Origin: Ostrinia nubilalis
Lineage: Eukaryota > Arthropoda > Insecta > Lepidoptera > Crambidae
Assembly (NCBI RefSeq): GCF_963855985.1
Contig: NC_087112.1
Location: forward strand, 3,660,501 to 3,724,500
DNA: 64,000 bases
Direction: 5' to 3'
Shown here: positions 20,436 through 31,556 of the stretch, piece by piece
Position numbering within the stretch: the stretch's first letter is position 1
Layout: each line of letters starts with the position of its first letter
Translations under genes and position numbers: made by a program
Notes under the pieces: generated by a model
What the model was told of the DNA's origin: nothing
The model's input: the letters and a program-made list of their open reading frames with translations, nothing else
Database searches by the model: none

Positions 20436-21924
20436 TCTTTTTATTGCTGTATTTAACCTTCCTTTCGTATACTAATTTATGCGTCAGTGTCAAGTCTGCG
20501 ATTTTTATTCTTTGAAATTTTCGTAAAATGGCTGCCGCCGCGGTGACGCCTTGTAATTAACAAATTAAAATTAAATTAGTGTTTTAAAGTGCATAAATGT
20601 ACAATTTAATGGTAAAAAGTCATTCCTTGATTTTTACTTAATATGTATCTGGAGTTATTTGAACAGTATTTTCGTCTATAGGATGGCATATTTCAAAAAA
20701 CAAAACTGCACTCAAGCGTGTTGTCACAGCAACCGCTGAGCACATACTAATTGAATTTCGGTCCATGGACCTGTTTGCGTGCCAGAAACAGTCTAGTTGA
20801 CATGTCTTCTCTAGTACGTAGTACATTATAACTCAATGCCTAGAAATAACTTTGGAAAACCTTGGACAGTGTATCAGAGAGACAAATACCAAAAAAATAC
20901 AAAATACTAATGTCACTATAAACTCTACCCAAGGTAGTGTATTTACCTAGGTAAGTATAGGTACTTCACATAAAGTCTGATTTCATGTTAATATTATTGT
21001 TTATTCGTTGATGTAATTCTTTGTATAAAACTTCCTTATTAAAATGCATATTTGTATTATAATTAACTGCATTATGACACAATAATTTAATAATTTGCAG
21101 CATGCATTGGTTATTAAATATGGCATTTTGTTTGACCGTAAAAAATGAAATGATTGATAGTGTTACCTACGAGATTAATTTTTAATGACTATAATTTGGT
21201 CTAAATCTACCAAGTTTTGATTCTCATGGTGAGTCATAGTTTTATTTGGGATTTTGTAAGGTATTTCAGCTATTATATTATACCTACATACTACGCAGCG
21301 GGCTCGTGCCTATGTACTCACTTGATACAGTATTTATTAATTTTTCGGAAAACATACAGTTACAATGTAATTTAACTTAGGTGCAGTAAGACAACACATA
21401 AACCAATTAATCTGATACATTATGCTACACGGCTAGATGAGTACCCTGCTTATCGTCGATCCGTCTTTGTTCGACGACGACGACGAACTTTTGAATTATT
21501 TTGTACATGGTATTCTAAAATATTATGTGAAATGTCACCTTCTTGGCAATTTTTATCGTCTTACCTAGATTTATACCGTAAATCATTTACTTTATTAATC
21601 TGTAAAAAATCATCAACGTCAAATATTTTTTTTTTTCAAAATTGAAACAAAGGTGCTTTTTTTCCCTTTGACAGTTTTTTGCTGGAGCTATTTTAACAGT
21701 AATGAAACACGTGTTGTTTTAAACAATGGAAATTTCCAAGACAATCTGGAACTTGAGAAAACTTTTCAGATTGTATGGTTTCGGAATCCGAGTAAAGGGA
21801 AATTTTGTTTAGACCATTTTGGGTAATAAAAGACCTTTGTCTTTACACATGTGCGGCTTCTACTGTTCCTGAAAGAAGTGATTGTATATTTTTTTAGTTA
21901 TTTTTTTTTTATTTTTTTTATTTT
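20436..21924. other. no recognised feature
   Basis: About 1.5 kb of AT-rich DNA with no element or gene that I recognise. A short GACGACGACGACGA run lies near 21475. Confidence 0.45.
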
Positions 21925-21989
21925 AATATTTAACTACAAAGTTGGCCAATTTATTCTTCATAAATTGGCAAACTTTGTAATTAAATATT
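21925..21989. other. 65-nt imperfect hairpin
   Basis: AATATTTAACTACAAAGTTGG.CCAATTTA and TAAATTGGCAAACTTTGTAATTAAATATT pair over about 29 positions with few mismatches around a loop of about 7 nt (TTCTTCA). The size resembles a miRNA precursor, but a tiny MITE is equally possible. No second copy is seen in the window. Confidence 0.45.
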
Positions 21990-22169
21990 ACAATAAAAAT
22001 ACTTATCTAATATTAAAATAAAGGTACCTACTTATCTCATATTGAACCTACGCGTATGTTTGAAAGTTATTTTCTGTTTATTTCTTTTACACCCTACATT
22101 GTATTGTGATAGACAGATAAAAAAACAACTTTCTTTTACACTTTTGAATTCTGTATGGTCAAACTGACC

Positions 22170-22305
22170 CCATACTTTAAAGGAGAAATATGTGAACATT
22201 AGGTTCAACCCTTCATAACAGTAACCCAAAAGCTCTATGCATATCTTTCCACTGGTAAATTAGAGGGTCATGCTCCTGCAGTGAAGACTAAATGTCCTCA
22301 TGATG
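22170..22305 (+). mobile_element. retroelement 3' end, family H
   Basis: CATACTTTAAAGGAGAAATATGTGAACATTAGG, then CTGGTAAATTAGAGGGTCATGCTCCTGCAGTGAAGACTAAATG. Matches 11730-11850. Confidence 0.65.
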
Positions 22306-22415
22306 AAGAATTTCCAAGTCCAGTGGCCAGTCATAATACCTTTTTTGCAATGTCAATGTCAATCTAACCATTTTCATTTAAGTACACAACATCGTAAACT
22401 TTATTGCAAACATAA

Positions 22416-22876
22416 GGCCCGGTTTCCATCACCAAGGCGGAACGGTGCGTAGCGGAGCAGAGAAGTTTTTTGAATGACCAATCAGACTGGTCGAGAATGC
22501 TTTAGTGCATTAAGTTCGCCTTATGTACAAATTTATTTTGGCTTAAAAGTTTAAATAAATAAATCAGATTCCATTATTTGCCCATCTCCACTCTGCTCCG
22601 CTTCGATAGAAATGGACTGAGCGGAGAAGTGTCCGGTGCACTTGTTTTTCTATAGAATTTGACAGCGGCAGCGGCGCAGTGCGGAGAAGAGCGGAGATGT
22701 GCGGAGCGGTGCGGTGTTTCATAGATGGTAATAGACTGACAGCTACGCACAGCTCACACAATTCCTCTCGTCTCCGCATCGCTCCGCTCTTCTCCGCTCC
22801 GCTTTGGTGGAAATAGCCTGCTAGCTTCGCCGCATATCTCGTCTCCGCACCGCTCCGCCTTGGTGGAAAATGGGCC
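22416..22876. mobile_element. 461-bp Harbinger-like MITE
   Basis: TAA at 22413-22415 and 22877-22879. Ends GGCCCGGTTTCCATCACCAAGGCGG and CCGCCTTGGTGGAAAATGGGCC are inverted repeats, and the interior is full of GGAGCGGAG / CTCCGCTCC words in both directions. A shorter, deleted relative is at 32871-33078. Confidence 0.88.
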
Positions 22877-23123
22877 TAAGGGCAACGCACTTAAATATCC
22901 TTATGTCAAAACGTTACCAACCTTCAAAACTTGAGTCATAAGTACAGACAACAATAGAATTTATTTTATTGAAAAATCGATCTTATTTCAACGGCATAAG
23001 AGTCAGTGTTTACCTTAATATGCTGCCATTCCTACATGTTGCATTTTTAGCGCTAATTTTCAAGTTGGTTTTACTTATTACGACTGAAACGCAATTTTTG
23101 CTTCATTTGTCAGTAAGTGCAAT

Positions 23124-23227
23124 GTACGGACGACAGCACATCAACCTAAACACAGTGGCGTCTTATCTCGTTGTAATACAGGCTATTTTGCAACAAAAAT
23201 GTATAGGTTGATGTGCTGTCGACTGTA
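23124..23227. mobile_element. short MITE, family G
   Basis: GTACGGACGACAGCACATCAACCTA at the left pairs with TAGGTTGATGTGCTGTCGACTGTAC at the right, about 24 bp. Related copy at 8076-8165. Confidence 0.85.
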
Positions 23228-25182
23228 CGATTTGTCATGTGAGTTGTATATTTTATAATTAACAGGTAATAAGTTACATTTATTATGAATCTAATGTAAA
23301 TTAATTACGATAGTCAAATAATTAAACATAATATGACTGTTCTGTAGCTTGTAAGACCTAATTTTCTGTCAGTTTTTCCTAGGAAATGAAAAGGAATTGA
23401 ATCTAGGATTTTACTTAATAGTAGGTAAGTCATATCCTAACATGGTGGATTCTAAATTGTTTCATGGTTTATGTAGGTTATTCTTATGTTTTTTCTTCTG
23501 GATACATTTTGCCCTCACAAACTTTATGACTGAATATCACTTGAGATTAGTTTAACCGAATTAGACGATTTCTTATTTTTTGTGCTAGTTTTTTGGACAG
23601 CCCATGGAAAAAGTTAGAAATAGAAACAAAAAGTCTAACGGCAAGATTGCTAGCTTGAGATAAGCTTTAGGTAATTGTTACCTACGAGTATGTTTCACAA
23701 ATAAACAATTTTGTTTTTTTTTATAGCTTTTGTAAACAGGCTACAATTTCAGATCTAAGAAGTTTACAAGTTGAACTTGCAGTTAATTCTGCTTTTTCTC
23801 ATCCATGTAACGAAAGTAAAATCAAAAATGGAACTTGTAAGTGCAGTGAGTCAGTGTCGCGACACCCCTCCCCTCTAAGTCTGGTCTCCCCTCTTGACTG
23901 GGTATTGACACGATGACTCAGGGTTATGCAATCAAGTCTGTGAAGGTGTGACGTCATGACCTGAACTCTGAAAGATGGAAGATACGCGTTGCATATCTAA
24001 TGACAGATAAGTTGCTGGAAAATTTGTTCAGGTCTGTAGGCTTTTTCCACGGAAATTTTTGGAGGAACTAGTTATTGAGAAATAAAAGTAAAGTTAGTTT
24101 ACTTATCAAATAATATTTATTTATATTAGACTGCATGGGGATAAACTTATGTTGCATGGTAACAGAAAGACAGGGGAAGCAGGTTTGTGGAATTGAGATG
24201 GATTATTATAAAATTTGTAACTACAGATACCTCAGGACAATGATGTAGGTACATTTTTGTATATTTGGTAAAAAATAAGGTCCCATTAGTAACAGTTCCT
24301 TTGCTACCTTATTTCTGATCACTAGATGCATTTCTATAACACGCCAAAATATAGTTGTTTTTCTCAAATAATATGTCTCAAAAAGTTTCAAAAAGTCACA
24401 TTATGTTATTTTACTGCAATCCAGACTGCATACATCTAAACTGCGTTCAACTATCCTTGCTACCTATGAAATATAATATTATGTAGACCCAGACGTCTGG
24501 TCAAAGTCGTAAAACTGACTCACACACTCTTTGTCTGTGTAATTTCATATGTTATTTATGACTTTTAAAGATGAAGGGCACATGGCAACTTTGATTTCAC
24601 AGTTTCAGCGACTTGCAACTTAAAAATAATACCACCTTCGTGTCTTTTCAATCGCTCTCTAGTACCAAATTAATCAAAGCTAAGGGACAATGATACGGTA
24701 CAGATAAACGATATTTGGCAGAACTCAAAATTGATCACTTTATTGATGATCCGTCCATGTCGTGAAATGTCTATCTCATGATATGGGTATTTAACTAATT
24801 GTACCGTCAATTTTTAATAATAAAAATACGCTTTTTTGGACATTGAAAACGAATGCGATTAATACAAATGCTTCTACCAAACTCGCAACCTATGACGTAG
24901 TAGCTGAGTTCTCTACCATTACGCTAAATATGTACTTAGTTGGTCATCAGATGTTAATGTTTTTTACCAAAAGAAACTTTGAATCTTCTTGTTGTGTCTG
25001 GTCGCTGACTCATGAGTATGAGACGTCTACGAGTCAGCTCTCATACACTTCAGACGACTCAAAAACTATAAAATATTTCTAACTCCAGACGATTCAGAAT
25101 AAAATTCTATACCTACTTACTACTGTTACAACTGCTTAAGACGCCACAGTTTTATCTTTTACTTTTTAACTTTACCTAGATA
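23228..25182. other. no recognised feature
   Basis: Nearly 2 kb with no gene, array or element recognised; AT-rich with no long open frame. The 79-codon plus frame at 24843 has no known domain. Confidence 0.45.
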
Positions 25183-25270
25183 CAGTCAGTGTTAAAAAGT
25201 TCATGGTAACAAAGACGTGTTGCGAACTTTTTGGCTACTTTGGGTGTCACGAATTATTTGACGCTGACTG
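25183..25270. mobile_element. 88-bp TA-flanked MITE, CAGTCAG ends
   Basis: TA at 25181-25182 and 25271-25272. Ends CAGTCAGTGTTAAAAAGTTC and TTTGACGCTGACTG. An inner GTTCATGG..GCGAAC pair is also visible. Consistent with a Tc1/mariner-type non-autonomous element. Confidence 0.8.
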
Positions 25271-25335
25271 TATTTAGATATTTTTATGATGTACATACCT
25301 AGAAGCTGATGTAACTATGATATTGAAAATCATCT

Positions 25336-25800
25336 CAGGCCTTTCAGTCTCCACTGCAGGAGCACGATACTCTCCTATAGTAGAGTTAAATTGAGGAATA
25401 GGGATGTTTCCTGGGTAAAAAAGCAAGAGTTTTAATTAGTCCGTCAGTTAGCTTATCAAAAACTACTCGACACGTATTTTTCACATTTTGAAACTAATGA
25501 AAATGTACAGAGATAAAGCGTGCCAAAGTTCTAAACAAAAGGCTCGTGACGTCATGCGTCATTGAGTGCGTAAAAGTGCAGCACTTTGTGACGTCGCGCG
25601 GAACTTCAAAGCACTATAACTTTGTAATTATTTGTTTGATTGACAATTAAAAATATATTATGTGTCCAATACTTTTTTATATTAAAATTGACGGACTAAA
25701 AAAATTTTTAGGAAATTAGCCTATTGGCCTGCACTCCCAAAACTGGCCAAATGGGTTGGGGGTTGGGGAGGCCTAATGTTCGCATATTTGTCTCTTAAGC
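25336..25800 (-). mobile_element. retroelement 3' end, family H, split
   Basis: Minus-strand sequence starts near 25800 (AAATATGCGAACATTAGGCC) and resumes at 25395-25336 with GTGCTCCTGCAGTGGAGACTGAAAGG. The two halves are separated by a roughly 270-bp insert with its own inverted ends (25437-25704). Confidence 0.65.
25437..25704. mobile_element. short-TIR element inside the family H copy
   Basis: TTAATTAGTCCGTCAGTT at the left and AAATTGACGGACTAAAAAA at the right form about 14-bp inverted ends. A direct target duplication is not clear. Confidence 0.5.
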
Positions 25801-25912
25801 TAAGTTGCACCACCTAACTTAAACGGTAATTATAACGAAACGGTGCTTTTGTATGGAGTTTGAGAGTTTTTGACGTTTGTAAATGTTAAAGTAAGATGGT
25901 GCAACCCAGCCT
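25797..25912. mobile_element. MITE family A
   Basis: AAGCTAAGTTGCACCACCTAAC at the left and AAGTAAGATGGTGCAACCCAGCC at the right, with GGTGCTTTTGTATGGAGTTTG inside. Confidence 0.85.
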
Positions 25913-26403
25913 TAGTTTTTCTTAGATCGCATATTTGTCTATTTTCTCTGTCACACGATTATTCATTAGTAAGTAACATGAAAAACCTTGTCTTATAGAT
26001 TTTAGTGAAACATCAGTTTCACCTTCAAGCTGAGTCACAGTTAGTCAGCTGATTGTGAATAACTTACAATGCAAACTCATGTTATGTCAGCGTTAAATAA
26101 ATAACGTAATGATTACAATATTATGTAGGTATGTCACTAACCTATTTTTAGATAATACAATAATAGTGTAGTTATTTGTGACTAAATTACCTGATGATAA
26201 AGAGCATGATGATGATGAAGATGTTGAAATGCAGAAATGATATAATTCTACTGATGTTTTGTAAAATCTTGTTTTTTCAACGTAAAAGTGTAAAATAAAA
26301 AATGTAAAAGTGCTTTTTAAAAGCCTATTTGCAAAAATAAATGAGTTTTTTATGAGTTTTTAACATTTACTGTGAATTATGTTTATATGTTTATTAAAAG
26401 GTT
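25913..26403. other. mostly unassigned; retroelement-like tail near 26280-26350
   Basis: AAGCCTATTTGCAAAAATAAATGAGTTTT at about 26320 matches the tail at 6120. The rest is not recognised. Confidence 0.45.
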
Positions 26404-26735
26404 TTTTTTATGCAAGACAAGGCAGGTATTTGACCGCAATTGCATCTGATGTTAAGTGAGATGCAGCTCATACCGATTTTCACCATCAATCCCTAATTTT
26501 TAAGTGAGCCCTATGAAAACAAAATTCCTGTTATGTGTTACCATAGGGGTAACTTAAAATTAGGGATTGATGGTGAAAACAAGCATCAGACTTTTAAACT
26601 CCTAACTACTGAAACGGCGAACTTCGTACCTCCTATGTTTAACAGAAATAATGTAGGATTCTATTACTGACAGAATTTTTCTAATCGGTCCAGTAGTTTC
26701 GGAGCCAAACAAACAATTAAATCTTTCCTTTTTAT
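26404..26735. repeat. composite: reversed retroelement end plus GGCGAACTTCGTACC repeat
   Basis: 26404-26470 is the reverse of the CATCAGGTGCGATTG..CCTTGTTATGCAT tail of 4785-4840. 26605-26735 is the GGCGAACTTCGTACC..AGTTTCGGAGC repeat of 4395-4560. These two families also adjoin at 4.4-4.8 kb, so they may be parts of one larger element. A MITE separates them here. Confidence 0.6.
26474..26580. mobile_element. 107-bp fold-back MITE
   Basis: TTTTCACCATCAATCCCTAAT..GCCCTATG pairs with CATAGGGGTAA..ATTAGGGATTGATGGTGAAAAC over more than 30 bp. Confidence 0.85.
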
Positions 26736-27109
26736 GATGATCACTGTCAGCTGCGCCAGAGTCACTAAGTTGACGGATATCTTGCTGAGTTATTGTCTAA
26801 CTCAGCGTTATCACAGCATTACGAGATATTGATCAGCTGTTTTTATTTAAGCGTGCTGTTGATATGGCAATAAAGTGTTGATATTCATGATTTATTCGAT
26901 TGTGTAATAATCTCTGTGTAGATATTAATCAAAATCTGCTATTAGGTGCAGTTTCTCCAATATGACGGCGCCCGTGGCAACGATAGAAGGTCGCAAAGAC
27001 AATTCGGAAAGAGCACATCAAAATCTATAATACCAATTTTCAAAACTCCCGGAAAACTTTCCAGGCAAAACTACAAAATGACTGGACTAGTGACGGCAGC
27101 CACAAAATT
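26736..27109. other. unassigned; short open frame near 26946
   Basis: ACGGCGCCCGTGGCAACGAT at about 26964 is less AT-rich than its surroundings and could be a coding relic, but no protein family is recognisable. Confidence 0.35.
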
Positions 27110-27300
27110 TATTTACTTACTAGCTTTTGCCCGCGGCTTCATCCGCGTGAAATCAATTTGTCACAGATCATCATAAATAATATGTTATTCTGGGTCATAA
27201 ACAATAATACTGTAAAGTTTCATCAAAATGCGTTCAGTAGTTTTTGTGTGAAAGAGTAACAAACATCCAGACATCCAAACTTTTGCATTTATAATATTGG
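27110..27300 (-). repeat. CTAGCTTTTGCCCGCGGC repeat
   Basis: ACTAGCTTTTGCCCGCGGCTTCATCCGCGTG, then AAGTTTCATCAAAATGCGTTCAGTAGTTTTTG and ACATCCAGACATCCAAAC. Same layout as 52857-53060. The CTAGT end is on the minus strand; Helitron-like by that terminus only. Confidence 0.6.
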
Positions 27301-27407
27301 TAGGATTTTTATTGCAAGGAAACACAGTTGGTACTGTAACTAAACTTGTCAGCATGTTATATAGAAATCTAAAACTTGCAACCACAACTAATTAGTCAAC
27401 TATATTA

Positions 27408-28771
27408 GGGTATTTCTCATCGCCACGGTTCTCATCGTCACCTTCGTGGCAAATTTTATTTCTAACTTATTTCAACTTTTTGTAACACAAAAATTGTAGC
27501 GCTTGATGTGAAGAGTGTATTCTCAGTAAATCAGTCAAATAGCGAGTCTCGTTTGGAAGCTTTAACGTTTTGAATTTTTTGATGCCACGAAAGTGATTCT
27601 GTACTTCACAGCAATAGTTTTTTCAAACTTTACTACTGTAAATGACTCTTAAGTGTTTATAAAACATACATTTTGTCTTAATTTCATAGATAAATAGCAA
27701 TAACATAATATAAATAGGTACCTACTTAAATACAAGATAAAATTTTACCGATAACGTCACCTACTAAATTACAAGATTCTACGCAATTGGTTTTAAGGGT
27801 GATACTGGTGGCATTCTGAAATGCTAAAGAAGCAAAAAAAGGATTATCAGTACCTCAATAAAAAAGAACTCTAACTGATTAATGATTATCACTCCCTCAA
27901 CAAAAATTTATATTTTTTATTGAGGCCAGAGGGCCTCGTACTTTTGTTGTACAATTTTTAACTCAAACTTCAGATTTCTTACAAACAGATACACAGTCAC
28001 ATATACATACAGTCATACAGACAGACAGACAACAAAAATACGATGCGCTTATTTTTTTATTGATGTACTGAACTTTACTTACCACGTATAATTTATTAGT
28101 TATTAAAATATTGTAAAAACATAAACACCAGTCACTATATTTTAAAATAAACTAAAGCAAGAAATCACTTTCGTGGCCTAAAACCACCTTCGTGTACAAG
28201 ACACCACGAAGGTGATGCCACGAAGGTGACGAAAATTTTAGTTTTTTATGAATTATCCTTAAATTTGAATTTAACGGTTCAAGTCGAATACTACACAAAT
28301 AAGTCTAACATGTTAAGTTTTCAATGGCCTTAGTTTTAATTAAATTGTTTAAATTTTAGAGGTAGAAAATATTGTTCAAGCATGCGACGGTATGTCTATG
28401 GATAATCACAAAAAGTTACGTATTTTTTTCGCGAAACCACGATCGACCTATCTCACCTCCCCAATGGCCGGAGCGCGACTGACGTTAACCGAATAGAATG
28501 CTGTGATTGGTTGCTGGTGTTCGGTTTAACGGCAATCTTGTATTATTACTCAAAATTTTAGGTACCTAAAATCGTGTGACCAACGTATTTCGCTTTCTCA
28601 ATTCGAAATAATTATAAGAAGATATTTTTTTGACTATTGTGTGGAAAGTATATTTAATTACGATGATTTTAGTATATGCTACACACAAATTGAATGAAAA
28701 TTGTGAATGCAGTAACCAAATGTTTCATTGCAACCGAAGGTGTGACACGATGAGAACGCGAAAAATGACCC
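27408..28771. mobile_element. 1.36-kb TIR-like element with dispersed CACCTTCGTGG motifs
   Basis: The left end GGGTATTTCTCATCGCCACGG.TTCTCATCGTCACCTTCG pairs with the right end CCGAAGGTGTGACACGATGAGAAC..AAATGACCC. TCACCTTCGTGG-type words occur at 27438, 28165 and 28185, and the reverse CCACGAAGGTGA at 27585 (one change), 28204 and 28218. This is the same design as 15709-16883 but with a different word. No exact target duplication and no coding frame. Confidence 0.6.
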
Positions 28772-28974
28772 CGTTTTGTATCGTTTCATGTGATTTTTTC
28801 CTATTATTTTTGCTTCTATTATGATAAAATTTATTTTGTATGTAGCTAAATAGATATTTTATCATCTGATTTCAAAGTTATTGTTCTAACTTATACCGTT
28901 TATGAACTATTATTGTGTGACCATCAAATTTGAGTGTAAATGAGAAGTACCCATTAAAGGTACGAGGCTGGGTT

Positions 28975-29080
28975 GCACCATATTTTACTTTAACAAAAGT
29001 CAAAAGTCTGAAACTCCATACAAAAAACACCGTATTGTTATACATAGTTACGGTTAAAATTGGGTGGTGCAACTCAGCCT
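28975..29080. mobile_element. MITE family A
   Basis: AGGCTGGGTTGCACCATATTTTAC..AACACCGTATTG..GGGTGGTGCAACTCAGCCT; inverse of the 8247 copy. Confidence 0.85.
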
Positions 29081-29169
29081 AAATAGGCCACTGTCAAATA
29101 TTATTGGACTAGGTAAGTATATCGCTGAAACGCAAGGAGCAAAATACTTTTCCATTTTACTGTTTATGT

Positions 29170-29340
29170 GTTGTACAAAAATCTCATACAAATCCAATCA
29201 AATAGTTTATTCAGTACATAGGCCCTTTCCAGGGCACTTAAACACGTCCCAAATATAGCTTGCCCTACCACCACTGCGGGACAACATATGGGCTGGTGCT
29301 GAGAAGAAGTGGCGGAAGAAATTCAGTCAACTTCACCACA
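29170..29340 (-). mobile_element. LINE/SINE 3' end
   Basis: The minus strand ends AATAAACTATTTGATTGGATTTG. Upstream are TTCTTCCGCCACTTCTTCTCAGCACCAGCCC and GCAGTGGTGGTAGGGCAAG, matching 5965-6030 and 42265-42330. Confidence 0.7.
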
Positions 29341-29361
29341 AAACGTGTACTTATAAAAAAC

Positions 29362-29420
29362 TTAGGGTGAGTTACACGGTGTAACTCACCCTAAGTTACG
29401 GTCAAAGTTAGGTGGTCGCT
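29362..29420. repeat. small hairpin and MITE family A remnant
   Basis: GGGTGAGTTACACGGTGTAACTCACCC is a near-perfect hairpin, followed by TTACGGTCAAAGTTAGGTGG, which is family A interior sequence. Confidence 0.6.
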
Positions 29421-30019
29421 CAATTATTTACCAAAACGCAATAGTATTACGTATAACATTATCAAGTTAGCACCTAAACCTTATCAGTGTCGTAACGTCG
29501 TTATGTGTGTCGAGCGATAATGTATGATCGAGGTTGACCTATTTTTAAATCAATTTAGTCCGTTGAAACATTCGGCGTTGGTAGGCCGCACCTAGTTGCG
29601 CGCAGTATTGAAATTTTGAGGTAGCGCACGCATTTAGGTAATGCTTAAGTAAAAACAAATGCCTATGTATATTGAATCATAAATGACTCTACTGAGGACT
29701 CTACCATGAGATTTGTTTTTCTGACATAGTTGTTTTTTTTTACTTTTTTTTCTAGTATATCTTTATAAGTAAATCACTATGAAACTGTGTCTTACCACAG
29801 CAGATTTATTAAGTAAATTGAAGTAATAATTAGCTAAGAGACGCGCAAAAAACAACGCTTCTTTTGCTGTTAGGTAAAAAGGAAAGAAGGGAAACGTATT
29901 CATTTCGGAAAGATGTCTACATTTTTTTTAGACTAGCTTTTAGTCTTTGCATAACTTTTACTAAAACTAAATTGGAAAAAATCCTAGTTATATACGAAAA
30001 AAAAGCATTCAAAATTATC
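29421..30019. other. no recognised feature
   Basis: Unassigned. Confidence 0.4.
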
Positions 30020-30131
30020 TTTTAATACCACGTTCACTGAAAACTGGAAATACTCAAAGCAGTTCGAGCTACTTATTTTAATACCAAACGTTCACTGAAA
30101 ACTTAAAATATTCAAAAACGTCCGAGCATAC
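30020..30131. repeat. two-copy tandem repeat, period about 56 bp
   Basis: TTTTAATACCACGTTCACTGAAAACT at 30021 and TTTTAATACCAAACGTTCACTGAAAACT at about 30077, each followed by an ATACTCAAAG/ATATTCAAAA block and a CGAGC end. Confidence 0.8.
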
Positions 30132-30555
30132 TAAATCTAATATTCGCCGTAGCTAGCCCGCGCCTGCCCCAGTTCTGTATCTGCGTATTGCGCCAGTCCG
30201 TACTCCTTGCATAACCGGTGAACTATTTCGATATCCTATTGTTGACTGGCGTAAGGTGATTGTTTGTATACGTAGAATATGAGCCTTGGATATTTAGGTA
30301 CACGTGGACTACACTGAAGAATTACGTACGGACACGTGGATTCATATGTTGGAGAGTTCACTATGTGGATTAAAGTTCACTATGTTTATTAAGCAGTGTT
30401 CTTGTCGCATTTATGCATCTGAACTAGTACCTACTTTAATTTAATTTAGTGGGATCTTTATGAGGTATAAATAATTTTTTTAGTCATTTATGGGTTATTC
30501 TGAAATAAAGTCAAATAAAGTCATCACAATCAGGTAAATTGGTTTCCACGACAGG

Positions 30556-30759
30556 ATGGAGACCCTTTCTAATTTACTAAAGGAAAATGGAGGATTTGGG
30601 CTACACTTTGGATATATTAGACCAGGAGTTTGGGCTGATGCTTGCGGATTTTTTGCACCTTTGTTGCTAGAGCTAAAAAACCAAGGCTTTTTAAGCAGTG
30701 TACTTTTTAAACAAGATTCTTCTTCTTTTCGTGTCGACAACAAAGTTACTCGGATCTAG
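30556..30759 (+). CDS. possible host exon, family unknown
   Basis: A 67-codon frame beginning METLSNLLKENGG and ending VDNKVTRI. It follows TTTCCACGACAG, a fair acceptor site, and AATAAA occurs about 65 bases after the stop (about 30826), so it could be a terminal exon. The composition (Gly, Phe, Leu) is protein-like but matches no family I know. The minus strand is also open over the same stretch, which lowers confidence. It could be a fragment of an uncharacterised repeat. Confidence 0.25.
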   Translation: METLSNLLKENGGFGLHFGYIRPGVWADACGFFAPLLLELKNQGFLSSVLFKQDSSSFRVDNKVTRI

Positions 30760-30910
30760 AAAGAGTTCTTTTAATTTTTTTTGCATCAGCGTTAAAAAAC
30801 TGTAAATTAACTAAACTCAATCTGCAAAATAAAAGAGTGAACTTTATCCTAATCCTATAAACTATTACCCAAGGTAAACACAGTAATGTAATATTTATAA
30901 TGCGCTCTAG

Positions 30911-31012
30911 GTGAACCTTACATCACCGCACCTTGACAGAGAGCGTATTGCTTCCGGTGGCTTAGTTCCGGATGACCTTACGCAGGTCGTGGAGTTAAGC
31001 GGAGGATACATT
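30911..31012 (+). CDS. possible internal exon, family unknown
   Basis: Between GCGCTCTAG and ATTGTATGT lies a 102-bp, 34-codon stretch in one frame (contains LDRERIASGGLVPDDLTQVV). The flanks look like an acceptor and a GTATGT donor, and the sequence is less AT-rich than its surroundings. The acceptor lacks a strong pyrimidine tract. If real, it would belong to a plus-strand gene whose other exons lie outside or were not found. Confidence 0.3.
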
Positions 31013-31096
31013 GTATGTAATCTATTTAATTCAATAAAAGGTTTAAATGGTGAGGGTTTGTTTCATTTTCGTTTGAAACTTGATTTTGCACATTAA

Positions 31097-31494
31097 ATAA
31101 GGTACAGAAGGCCAATTTAGTGCCATATGAAATTCTGTTCTTAAGGATAAACTTAAATTTAGTTTTTAAATAGATTATATTGTAGGTTTAATCAAAAATT
31201 TTGTAATTTGAAGTTACTGATACGAAGACTCGTGTCAAAAAATTTAGGACTCAAGAACGAATGAAACATAGGTAATTCGGCTTTAATTGGCCGAATAACC
31301 TTCACAGTGATTTTTTAATCCCTATTATTGAATAAACTATATTATGTTAAGATCAATGAGATCTTTGCTTTTGTAGATTTTCATCATCTCATAGGTAACT
31401 ACGTAATTGGCAAAGAGGCGTGCTTCTAGTTTATACACCACAAAAAGTTGTAATAAAGATCTAGTAAATACTATAGTAATATAAATAATATAGT
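31097..31494. other. no recognised feature
   Basis: Unassigned. Confidence 0.4.
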
Positions 31495-31556
31495 CATAGA
31501 GAGGTTCATAGTCCAGCAGTGGGCTGTAAAGGGCTGTTGATGATGATGATGATGAA
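31495..31556 (+). mobile_element. LINE 3' tail with (TGA)n
   Basis: GAGGTTCATAGTCCAGCAGTGGGCTGTAAAGGGCTG then TTGATGATGATGATGATGA. The same short tail is at 40350-40408. Confidence 0.75.

Noticed and set aside
26946..27176. 76-codon plus-strand frame in a CpG-richer patch
   Set aside because: Its last third lies in the CTAGCTTTTGCCCGCGG repeat; the rest matches nothing known.
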